From positions 1-64,000 of IMG/VR virus record IMGVR_UViG_3300042484_003148: a stretch of 64,000 nt of DNA, one strand, 5' to 3'. The stretch is from a virus. Below are positions 33,838 through 41,056 of the stretch, in pieces (position 1 is the first letter of the stretch; each line of letters opens with the position of its first letter). Both the position numbers and the translations under genes were made by a program. The notes beneath the pieces were generated by a model. The model did no database searches and had not been told where the DNA came from. It was given only the letters and a program-made list of their open reading frames with translations.

Positions 33838-35175
33838 TTATTTTCGTTTATTTGCTAAAAGTTCTTTATACCAATCAGCTCTTCTTGCTGTGATTATTTC
33901 TAAATCAAACTCATTTTTTACATCTTCAACAAATTGTTTAGTTAAATCAGTAATTAATTGCGGTTCGTTAGTTATTTTTTTCAAAATTTTAGCAAAATCA
34001 CGGTCATCTTTAGCTATAAAACCATTAACACCATGTTTAATGTATTTAGTGTATACAGGGTTATTAGAAACAATAGGTAATACTTGTTTTAGAGATGCTT
34101 CAGCAAGTTTTAATGGTGATTTACATCTGTTAAATTCGGTATCAACTAATGGAATTAATGAAACATCTATATGGTCATAATGTTTCATATAAGAATTTAC
34201 ATTTTTTGTAAAATGTCTTACATAAGGTTGTTCTGAAGTGTTTGGATATTCTTCATCAACATATTTTTTAAGGTGTTCTAAATAATTATTATCTTTGATT
34301 AGTTTGTAGTTATCAGTAAATGTATTTTCATAACTATACCAAATATTTTCTTCAATTGGTAGTGGTAATTCTTTAAAACTTACAAAGTTATCTTTATATT
34401 TCTCTTTTAAATCATTTGGGATTGATTTAATTTTATTGATATCACCTAAAGCTTTGTTAAATTCATTGAATACAACATTTAAATCAATTCTTCTGTTAAT
34501 AAGTTCTTTAAGTAAGTCTTCATTTAACATACTCATCTTTTTTGAACCTCTTAAGTCAAAACCGTGTAATGATGTTGTAATTTTTGATTGTAAGTTTTTA
34601 TCTGCTGATAAAATTTGGAACATTGATTTCAATTCTTCAAAATCTTTACCATGTGAAGCACCACCGATATAACCAACACGTATTTTATCACTTGATTTTC
34701 TATTGTATGAAAATTGAGGTGCTATATTTACTGTTGCAGCATTATTAAACACACCAATATTTTTATTAAACTGTCTTAAAAAATTAGCAAAATAATCTGT
34801 TGTTGTTGATATTGCATCAGCGTATTTTAAACCACCTAAGATTTGTACATCTCTTTTTTCAGTTTTAATTAAGTGATACATTGGGTGTGACGGGTGTAAT
34901 CTAGGATTATCATCTATATCAATAATGCTAACAATACCTAAACTATCAAAAAATGTTTTCATTTGTTGATTTTCGCCATGTAAACTTTGGTGGAAATGAA
35001 CAATATCATATTGAGCTAATTCTTCAAATGTTGTTTGAGTGAAATCTTGTTTAATTGTTACATCAAATTCATTATCATGGTTTTGTTGCAACATTATTGC
35101 TGGTAAGTAAGTTCTCCAGTAAAAAACACCTGCTTGGTCCTGGTTTACGAATAAAATTTTAATTTTTTTGTTCAT
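33838..35175 (-). CDS. Glycosyltransferase, GT-B/GT4-like
   Basis: At 445 aa, it starts MNKKIKILFVNQDQAGVFYW, with IVHFHQSLHGENQQ and RVGYIGGASHGKDFEELK in the linker region. The donor-binding C-terminus VSLIPLVDTEFNRCKSPLKL and AEASLKQVLPIVS is the Lys/Glu pattern of GT4 retaining enzymes. It may modify host surface sugar or virion protein; it is separate from the glycan operon at 53-59 kb. Single gene with its own terminator. Confidence 0.75.
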   Translation of the reverse strand: MNKKIKILFVNQDQAGVFYWRTYLPAIMLQQNHDNEFDVTIKQDFTQTTFEELAQYDIVHFHQSLHGENQQMKTFFDSLGIVSIIDIDDNPRLHPSHPMYHLIKTEKRDVQILGGLKYADAISTTTDYFANFLRQFNKNIGVFNNAATVNIAPQFSYNRKSSDKIRVGYIGGASHGKDFEELKSMFQILSADKNLQSKITTSLHGFDLRGSKKMSMLNEDLLKELINRRIDLNVVFNEFNKALGDINKIKSIPNDLKEKYKDNFVSFKELPLPIEENIWYSYENTFTDNYKLIKDNNYLEHLKKYVDEEYPNTSEQPYVRHFTKNVNSYMKHYDHIDVSLIPLVDTEFNRCKSPLKLAEASLKQVLPIVSNNPVYTKYIKHGVNGFIAKDDRDFAKILKKITNEPQLITDLTKQFVEDVKNEFDLEIITARRADWYKELLANKRK

Positions 35176-35259
35176 TTTGAAAAGTTTTATAAAAAGTTTG
35201 TAAAAATTTGGTTATTTAAAAGAAACGAACTAATAACCTTTTTTAATATTCACAATATA

Positions 35260-35985
35260 ATGGAAAAAAACAACAATAACAAGCAAACAGGTAAAAATAT
35301 TTTGATTTTAATCTTATTATTTTTACTAGGTATTATATCTATTTGGTTTTTAAATAATTATAATCGAATTAAATCTTATGAAGATTTAAAAAAAGAAAAA
35401 GAGTTTGTTCAAACTTTGAATGATTCTATTCATACATATAAAAATGAAAAAGGACAATTAGTTTATGAAAAAGCTGCACTTAAAGCTGATTTTAGATTAA
35501 TGAAAAAATATAATGATAGTCTATCTACAACAACTAAACGTCTTTTTGAAAACTTTAAAAAAGATAAGAATATTATTTCATCTATGAATGTTCAAATAGA
35601 ATATTTAAGAAGTCAATTAATTAATAATAATGGTGTTGTAGATACGAATAGTAATTCTGTTAGTTTTAAGGATAGTACTGAAACATTATTTTATAAGTTA
35701 TCTATTAATAATGTTAAAACAATTAAAAATAAAAAACCTGAATTAGTTATTGATACAATAAAAACATTTAGTTCTATTGATATTACAACAAAAAAAGATT
35801 CATCAGGTGCTATTAAAACTGTTATAACACCTCAAGATTCAACTACTAAAGTTAAAGATACTGATTCAGTTGTTGAAGACACTAAACCTAAAGATAATAA
35901 TACAGGTAATACTTTAAAAGATAAATTAAAAACAGGTAGTTTAGGTGTTGTTATAGGGATTGTAATAGCTTTGATATTATTTTAA
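35260..35985 (+). CDS. Two-ended membrane coiled-coil protein, 241 aa
   Basis: A Lys-rich N-terminus precedes a transmembrane helix (ILILILLFLLGIISIWFL, about 14-31). A long coiled coil (about 35-120) and a Thr/Lys/Asp-rich linker follow, then a second hydrophobic helix at the very end (GVVIGIVIALILF). The layout could span the envelope, as spanins do, or anchor in both membranes. A lysis role is inference; no holin or endolysin is recognised nearby. Confidence 0.6.
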   Translation: MEKNNNNKQTGKNILILILLFLLGIISIWFLNNYNRIKSYEDLKKEKEFVQTLNDSIHTYKNEKGQLVYEKAALKADFRLMKKYNDSLSTTTKRLFENFKKDKNIISSMNVQIEYLRSQLINNNGVVDTNSNSVSFKDSTETLFYKLSINNVKTIKNKKPELVIDTIKTFSSIDITTKKDSSGAIKTVITPQDSTTKVKDTDSVVEDTKPKDNNTGNTLKDKLKTGSLGVVIGIVIALILF

Positions 35986-36002
35986 ATAAAACAAAAATTA
36001 AA

Positions 36003-36020
36003 ACTATTTATAATTATAAA
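36003..36020 (+). promoter_or_regulatory. Candidate late promoter (ACTATTTATAATTATAAA)
   Basis: A motif copy about 15-30 nt before the ATG of the 162-aa gene that heads the virion genes 36034-38282. Confidence 0.4.
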
Positions 36021-36033
36021 ATTAAATATACAA

Positions 36034-36522
36034 ATGACTCCTATAATAATGAATGAATTTGTTGAAACTGTTAATGGTGTTGTGCAACAAATTAAAGGTG
36101 GTGTGCCAGAGATAGATGATGATTCACTTTCTTCTTCAAATAAAACAAGTGATGAGATTGAACAACAAATGACAACTAAAAACATGGCTCCTTGGGGTAC
36201 CGGAATTGGTTTGGGATACATAACTGGACCTGTTTTTGAAGGAAATGATAAAGATATTGTTGAGAATGTAATTGATAAAAATAAAGTGTCTGCTTTGGAT
36301 TTATTAACTATGGATGAAGATGCACCTTCAGCTGATGAAGATGATGAATCTGAATATATCGATAGAACTAAAAAGTTTGCCGAAGTATTTAATGATTTCT
36401 TTGACGATGAAGAAAAAATGAAAGCTCTTAATATTTTGTTTGATAGATTACATATTTACGATATTGAAGGTAAATACAAAAAATCTTTGTTGAATAAATT
36501 CAAAGATAAACTTTTTAACTAA
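36034..36522 (+). CDS. Hypothetical acidic 162-aa protein
   Basis: Starts MTPIIMNEFVETVNGVVQQI; has a Ser/Asp-rich acidic middle (PSADEDDESEYIDRTKK), a Gly-rich WGTGIGLGYITGPV segment and a helical Lys-rich end. Acidic low-complexity stretches occur in head-scaffold or core proteins, but no family is recognised. It precedes a virion gene by 20 nt. Confidence 0.6.
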   Translation: MTPIIMNEFVETVNGVVQQIKGGVPEIDDDSLSSSNKTSDEIEQQMTTKNMAPWGTGIGLGYITGPVFEGNDKDIVENVIDKNKVSALDLLTMDEDAPSADEDDESEYIDRTKKFAEVFNDFFDDEEKMKALNILFDRLHIYDIEGKYKKSLLNKFKDKLFN

Positions 36523-36542
36523 TAAACTAAAATAAACATAAA

Positions 36543-37841
36543 ATGAGCAAACATAATAAATTCAATATTGATGTTAAATTATTCAATGATGAATATTTTG
36601 ATGTTGTTTTGTGTTTTGATGAAAAAACTGATTTAGATAATATGTCTTGTGGATTAAATTTATATACTGATGGGTTGATTTGTTATATTGATACAACAAA
36701 TCCTTTATCATGGAATGGAAATACTGATTATTCAGTTGTTTCTTTGGTTTCATATCCACAAGCTATTGTTAGTGCAAATACAATTTCAAATAATGGTTTA
36801 ACTTTCTTCGATTATGGAAAGAGTTCTGTTATGTCTGGTGATACTTTAGTTATTAATTACACAGATAGATATTTAAAACTTAATTCTGTTAAGTATAATG
36901 ATGTTAGTGGTAATACTTTCCCTTTAGGTACAGTAACTAGTGGTTCAACAACTAATGGTAATTATTTAACTTTGAGTGGTGGTTCTTATTTTAATAATTA
37001 TTTTAAGTTAGATTCTTATAATTATGAAATATTACCTTATCGTTATCAATATGGTTTAACTATTGAAACTCAGGTAGAATTAACAAATAATTTATTTGGT
37101 TCTATAACAGGTTATACTGGTGGTTTCTTTTTGTTTTTAGGTGCTAAGGCTGAAAATAAATATTTAACATCTTATACAGGTAGAACTTATGTAGATATTT
37201 CTGGTAATACAATTACTACTAGTGGTGAAACTTTTTTAAACACTACTTTAGACACACCTTTGAATCCTATTTCTGGTTCAACTGATTTTAATACTGATTT
37301 ATATGAAAATGTTTTTGGTTTTAAGTTTAATCAAGATAAATCAATAACATTTAGATTTGTAAATGAATTTGGTGATGTTAATGAATATAAATCATTTAAC
37401 ACAATAACTGATTTAGGTTGGTCATTAATTTCTATTGTTTATAAACCATACGGTGATATAAAGAATTTTAATCAAAATAAAGCATGTACTTCTTCTAGAG
37501 AAGGTTCTTTGGAAATATATGTAAATGGTGAAATCTTCTTTTCATTAGAAAATATAAAAGAAATCTGGTTTAAATCTTTAAATGAATCACCTGATAAAAT
37601 AATTGGTGTACCATATAACATTTCATGGGGCGGTGGTTCTTATGGATTAAAAAATTCATACAGAATAGATGAAACAAACCCATTTACTTATTATCATCCA
37701 ACTAATGTTGATAATTTGTTGATTGAATCTAATTTTAATGGTTCGATTAACACAAATATACAAAAATTAAGGATTTATGAAAAACCGCTTAATTTTACAC
37801 AAATTAGAAACAACTATAGATACGAACAATCATTATTTTAA
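36543..37841 (+). CDS. Virion protein with concanavalin/LamG-like fold
   Basis: At 432 aa, there are features of lectin-like jelly rolls: SCGLNLYTDGLICYIDTTNP, TIETQVELTNN, LGWSLISIVYKPYGD, SLEIYVNGEIFFSLENIKEI, and a closing QKLRIYEKPLNFTQIRNNY. Such domains are common in phage tail or capsid-decoration proteins that bind glycans. Probably late-expressed with its neighbours. Confidence 0.6.
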   Translation: MSKHNKFNIDVKLFNDEYFDVVLCFDEKTDLDNMSCGLNLYTDGLICYIDTTNPLSWNGNTDYSVVSLVSYPQAIVSANTISNNGLTFFDYGKSSVMSGDTLVINYTDRYLKLNSVKYNDVSGNTFPLGTVTSGSTTNGNYLTLSGGSYFNNYFKLDSYNYEILPYRYQYGLTIETQVELTNNLFGSITGYTGGFFLFLGAKAENKYLTSYTGRTYVDISGNTITTSGETFLNTTLDTPLNPISGSTDFNTDLYENVFGFKFNQDKSITFRFVNEFGDVNEYKSFNTITDLGWSLISIVYKPYGDIKNFNQNKACTSSREGSLEIYVNGEIFFSLENIKEIWFKSLNESPDKIIGVPYNISWGGGSYGLKNSYRIDETNPFTYYHPTNVDNLLIESNFNGSINTNIQKLRIYEKPLNFTQIRNNYRYEQSLF

Positions 37842-37844
37842 GGC

Positions 37845-38282
37845 ATGGAAAGTTGGTTAAGAGAAGAACTTGATTCAATAATTAAGAATTATAAATCAGG
37901 TATTAATGAATCTGAAAGTTTAGAGGAAGCTGTTTATAAAGGTAGGAAAGTGCCTTTGAGAAAAATAATGCGTGGTGACGTTAAAAAGTTCAAAGTTTAT
38001 GTTAATTCTGGTAAGAAAGATTCAGATGGCAACGTTAGAGCTTTAAGAATTGACTTTGGGCACGGTGGCAGCTCGGCTAAGTCTAAAAATCAAAAGACAA
38101 TGGAAATTAAACGTGATAATCCGAAAAGAAGAAAAGCTTTTAGAGCTAGATTTAATTGCGATAACCCAGGACCTGATACTAGTGCGAGATACTGGAGTTG
38201 CCGTACATGGACCGCTAAAGATAAAGTAAGTGATTTACTTAAAGAAATCATAAAAGAAGAATTGAAAAACCTAACTAATTAA
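37845..38282 (+). CDS. Conserved phage head-associated-type protein, 145 aa
   Basis: The C-terminal half holds a motif block I know from many T4-like and jumbo phages: MEIKRDNPKRRKAFRARFNC, then DNPGPDTSARYWSCRTW, preceded by KKFKVYVNSGKKD and RIDFGHGG. The two Cys and basic cluster suggest a nucleic-acid or metal-binding fold. In other phages it lies among head or prohead genes, but its function is not established. Confidence 0.65.
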   Translation: MESWLREELDSIIKNYKSGINESESLEEAVYKGRKVPLRKIMRGDVKKFKVYVNSGKKDSDGNVRALRIDFGHGGSSAKSKNQKTMEIKRDNPKRRKAFRARFNCDNPGPDTSARYWSCRTWTAKDKVSDLLKEIIKEELKNLTN

Positions 38283-38295
38283 GTTAGGTTTTTTG
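38266..38295. terminator. Bidirectional terminator
   Basis: AAAACCTAACT (38266-38276) pairs with AGTTAGGTTTT (38282-38292), then TTTT. The stop codon of the 145-aa gene lies in the loop/stem; the convergent miniprotein ends 4 nt away. Confidence 0.85.
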
Positions 38296-38298
38296 TTT

Positions 38299-38451
38299 CT
38301 ACATAATTCTTCCATAAATAACTAATTGATTATTATGTAATTTTCTAAGAATGTCACCATCAAATGTTTCGCTAGTTCTAAGAAATAAACACATCATATT
38401 TGATGCATAATTGAAAGGTAGTACGAGTCTTTTGTCTATTATTAATTTCAT
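38299..38451 (-). CDS. MKL miniprotein, 50 aa
   Basis: Starts MKLIIDKRLV and has NNQLVIYGR near the end, followed by IM and a TAG stop. Terminal member of this array; the usual end motif is followed by two extra residues. Confidence 0.68.
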   Translation of the reverse strand: MKLIIDKRLVLPFNYASNMMCLFLRTSETFDGDILRKLHNNQLVIYGRIM

Positions 38452-38579
38452 CTTGGAACTATTATTAATTTATTTTTATAGTGTCTAATATCAGTTTTGG
38501 TTCCTATTAATGTTGGAATAAAAACTGAACAAAATTTCCAATCTCGGTCATTACTTTTGTTTTTTATTACAAGTTTCAT
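38448..38579 (-). CDS. MKL miniprotein, 43 aa
   Basis: Starts MKLVIKNKSN and ends YKNKLIIVPR. ATGA overlaps on both sides. Confidence 0.74.
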   Translation of the reverse strand: MKLVIKNKSNDRDWKFCSVFIPTLIGTKTDIRHYKNKLIIVPR

Positions 38580-38707
38580 ATTTCCTCGTATCTTGATAAT
38601 ATTATTAACTTATTGTAAATTCTAAAACCAATTAATCTATCTTCTAGGTAATCTTGATATATTTCAAAGTCAATTTTAAGATGTTGGGTGTGAATGTCTA
38701 ATTTCAT
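38576..38707 (-). CDS. MKL miniprotein, 43 aa
   Basis: Starts MKLDIHTQHL; the end motif YNKLIILSR is followed by YEEI. Its TGA overlaps the next ATG. It begins 5 nt after the stop of the 80-aa gene. Confidence 0.72.
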   Translation of the reverse strand: MKLDIHTQHLKIDFEIYQDYLEDRLIGFRIYNKLIILSRYEEI

Positions 38708-38711
38708 TGTA

Positions 38712-38954
38712 TTATACAATTTTAAGTAATTCAGTTAATGACTTGACCATTATTTTATCAAAATTACCTTCTATTTTATCAGTTATTTGTAAATATAACA
38801 TATCTTTAAAATTATTATCACTAACACATAACTTGATATTGTTATAAATAAATTCAAAACCTTCATCATTTATTTTAAAATCAATTATAACATTATATTC
38901 TTTTTGAATAAGTGTAATATAATTATTACAAAAGTTTGTATACATAATTTTCAT
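38712..38954 (-). CDS. Hypothetical 80-aa protein
   Basis: Starts MKIMYTNFCNNYITLIQKEY, and has ITDKIEGNFDKIMVKSLTEL near the end. It may be a doubled or extended relative of the miniproteins, but the end motif is missing. ATGA overlap with the upstream miniprotein. Confidence 0.65.
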   Translation of the reverse strand: MKIMYTNFCNNYITLIQKEYNVIIDFKINDEGFEFIYNNIKLCVSDNNFKDMLYLQITDKIEGNFDKIMVKSLTELLKIV

Positions 38955-39073
38955 CTTCTAACTATTATTAATTTATTGGACCAATATTTGACACTACCGC
39001 AACTTGCACTAATATTTCTAGGAACATTAATATGAAAACTAGTTAAACTTATTGTTTTTATTTCAAGTTTCAT
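38951..39073 (-). CDS. MKL miniprotein, 40 aa
   Basis: Starts MKLEIKTISL and ends WSNKLIIVRR. It starts at the stop of the primase gene (TAAAATG) and has an ATGA overlap downstream. Confidence 0.75.
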   Translation of the reverse strand: MKLEIKTISLTSFHINVPRNISASCGSVKYWSNKLIIVRR

Positions 39074-39999
39074 TTTACATATTTTTTAACTTCATCAATT
39101 CCTTTATGTCTGTGAATTTCATTTAAATCCAACAAAGTTTTTTTACCATCAATAACACCTTCGTCTTTTAAATGAACATTTACAATATACTCAATATTAA
39201 ACAACTTAAGTTGTTCTTCTATGTCAATTGAGTTATTTTTAGCATCAGGGTCAAGTATTAATATTACCGAACTATTGTTTTCAATCAACCTATTCATTAG
39301 GTGTGGTGTTAACACTTTACCAGCTAAAGGTATTGTATTTATTGGTATTGTGGTTAAATCCGGATAACCTTCAACTAAATAAACTGGGTGGTTCCAATTG
39401 ATATTAGACTCGTTTAAGATAATCTCTTTTTTCTCCACTTTTGATGCATCGTAAGCAGGTTTAATTTCTTTTCTGAATGAACGTGCTATGAAGAAATTTA
39501 ACTTCTTAAAACGGTTATATGAAGGGAATATGATGCGTCCTTTGTACCAACCTTCTAAACAGAATCCAACATTTAAATATCTTAATGTATTATCTGTTAT
39601 TTTTCTGTCATTTATAACATAATTATAAGCTTCTAAATGTTCTATGTTTGTTTTATCCATTTGTGTGAATGGAATAAACTCTTTTGGTAAAGTAACATAA
39701 GTGTTTTTCTTTTTCTCAACTGTTTCACCTATGTCAATGAGGTTGTAATCCATGTATGCTTTGTAATCTTCTTTTGAAGCATACTTTTTTAACATATAAT
39801 GAACCTTTCCTCTGTATCCACATTTCCAGCAATTGTAAATGTGTTTGTTTGGTTGTAACGTAATACCTAGGTTATGTTTGCCATCAGGTTCTTCACCATT
39901 TTCTTCAGCACATCTTGGACAATTAAAATCCAATGTGCTTGCGTTTGCGTGAGTATGTTTAGGTTTACCTAGTGTTCTGATTAGTATGTCTAATAACAT
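39070..39999 (-). CDS. DNA primase (zinc ribbon + TOPRIM)
   Basis: The 309-aa primase has a zinc ribbon (CPRC at 27-30, CWKC at 57-60), then a TOPRIM domain: PVYLVEGYPDLTTIP (catalytic Glu) and SSVILILDPDAKN (DxD). This is the minimal DnaG/T4 gp61-like arrangement that makes RNA primers for the lagging strand. No helicase domain is fused. It sits inside a miniprotein array and is translated within that operon. Confidence 0.88.
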   Translation of the reverse strand: MLLDILIRTLGKPKHTHANASTLDFNCPRCAEENGEEPDGKHNLGITLQPNKHIYNCWKCGYRGKVHYMLKKYASKEDYKAYMDYNLIDIGETVEKKKNTYVTLPKEFIPFTQMDKTNIEHLEAYNYVINDRKITDNTLRYLNVGFCLEGWYKGRIIFPSYNRFKKLNFFIARSFRKEIKPAYDASKVEKKEIILNESNINWNHPVYLVEGYPDLTTIPINTIPLAGKVLTPHLMNRLIENNSSVILILDPDAKNNSIDIEEQLKLFNIEYIVNVHLKDEGVIDGKKTLLDLNEIHRHKGIDEVKKYVK

Positions 40000-40004
40000 G
40001 ATTT

Positions 40005-40136
40005 TTATCTTATGTAAATTATTAATTCATTAAAAAAATCTTGTTCTTTGAAGAGTTTTAAATAATACTGGTCGTTTATTAAAACATTTTCAAATGTATC
40101 TGTATGGTCTACTATACCGTTTATTTTAAGTTTCAT
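40005..40136 (-). CDS. MKL miniprotein, 43 aa
   Basis: Starts MKLKINGIVD and ends FNELIIYIR, stop TAA; 5 nt before the primase ATG. Confidence 0.75.
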   Translation of the reverse strand: MKLKINGIVDHTDTFENVLINDQYYLKLFKEQDFFNELIIYIR

Positions 40137-40282
40137 CTTTTTCTAACTAACATTAAATTTAATAAACCACATTCATTGAAATTGCTATAAATGTAATTGG
40201 TTGAATATTGTTGAGTAATTTCTTTGTACAACCAATATTCTTTATTGAATTCTCGTCTTGTTATTTCAATTCCAAGTTTCAT
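40133..40282 (-). CDS. MKL miniprotein, 49 aa
   Basis: Starts MKLGIEITRR; has FNKEYWLYKEI in the middle and ends LMLVRKR. A member of the NxEYWxxK subfamily with the next three genes. Confidence 0.75.
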   Translation of the reverse strand: MKLGIEITRREFNKEYWLYKEITQQYSTNYIYSNFNECGLLNLMLVRKR

Positions 40283-40422
40283 CTTTTTCTAATAATTAAC
40301 ATATCTAATAACATATCACTATTAAGATAAATTTATTTATCATCAAATTTATTTATTTTTTTATATATCCAATATTCGCTATCAAACTGTAATGTCGGAT
40401 TTATGTCTGTTATAAGTTTCAT
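40279..40422 (-). pseudogene. MKL miniprotein with in-frame TAA
   Basis: Reads MKLITDINPTLQFDSEYWIY and on to KKINKFDDK, then TAA (40335-40333), then in the same frame IYLNSDMLLDMLIIRKR and the TGA. The intact paralogue at 40419 has NNEYWMFKSINK and LLNDERNMLMDILIIRKR. So one nonsense change splits an otherwise preserved gene; the 29-aa product may be what is made. Confidence 0.65.
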
Positions 40423-40565
40423 CTTTTTCTAATAATTAATATATCCATTAACATATTACGTTCATCGTTTAGTAGATAATTGTTTAATTTATTTATTGAT
40501 TTAAACATCCAATATTCGTTATTGAAAGATAAATTTATTCCAGTTTTTTCAATCCAAAGTTTCAT
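40419..40565 (-). CDS. MKL miniprotein, 48 aa
   Basis: Starts MKLWIEKTGI; core FNNEYWMFKSINK; end LMDILIIRKR. Intact sister of the broken copy at 40279. ATGA overlaps. Confidence 0.77.
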   Translation of the reverse strand: MKLWIEKTGINLSFNNEYWMFKSINKLNNYLLNDERNMLMDILIIRKR

Positions 40566-40687
40566 CTTTTTCTAATAGTTAACATATCACATTTATGTAA
40601 ACCTATACGTTTTTCTTGAATAAGTTTATAAATAAGATTATATTTATTGAAAGTTAAATCAATATTTACGTTTATACCAAGTTTCAT
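40562..40687 (-). CDS. MKL miniprotein, 41 aa
   Basis: Starts MKLGINVNID; middle FNKYNLIYKLI; end CDMLTIRKR. Same subfamily as the three genes downstream. It begins 1 nt after the TGA of the kinase-like fragment. Confidence 0.75.
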   Translation of the reverse strand: MKLGINVNIDLTFNKYNLIYKLIQEKRIGLHKCDMLTIRKR

Positions 40688-40688
40688 C

Positions 40689-41040
40689 TCAAACAAATAA
40701 ATTATCTATTACTTCAACTGCTTTTTGGTATAAATCATCTAGTGTCCCATCATTCTGAATGATAATATCTTTTACAATACTACTGTATGTTGTTTCAGTT
40801 TCATGGTTTATGTTGTTTTCATTATCAGGTCTTTCAATTCCTATAATGTAACCATCTAATTCTCTAATTAACGTTTCTTCAGGTTTTAATCTTAAATCTT
40901 CAAGAATAAATGTTGTTTTGTTATTCTTTTCGATTTCTGCTTTTGTAACTCTTCTAAACCTTTCATCATCAGATACATATAATAGTAAATTTAGTTGTAA
41001 AAAGATAAAATCTTTATCTCTCTTGCAAAGGTAATTATTT
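40689..41040 (-). pseudogene. 3' fragment of a dNMP-kinase-like gene
   Basis: An open frame with no start codon reads LLLYVSDDERFRRVTKAEIE, then LDGYIIGIERPDNENN and HETETTYSSIVKD, then IIIQNDGTLDDLY. The order (VSDxRF, GGYIIxIxRP, HxSE-like, DxIIxNDGTLxxL) is that of the C-terminal half of phage deoxynucleotide monophosphate kinases and related P-loop kinases. The P-loop half is absent, and the frame abuts the large TnpB gene at 41044. I infer that the TnpB unit replaced or split the kinase gene. Confidence 0.55.
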
Positions 41041-41056
41041 AAATTAACAATACAAA
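41026..41056 (-). promoter_or_regulatory. Bacteroidota-type promoter
   Basis: TTTG (41056-41053), 19 nt, TACCTTTG (41033-41026): a near-ideal match. It overlaps the tnpB end and drives the fragment, the miniproteins and primase. Confidence 0.65.
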
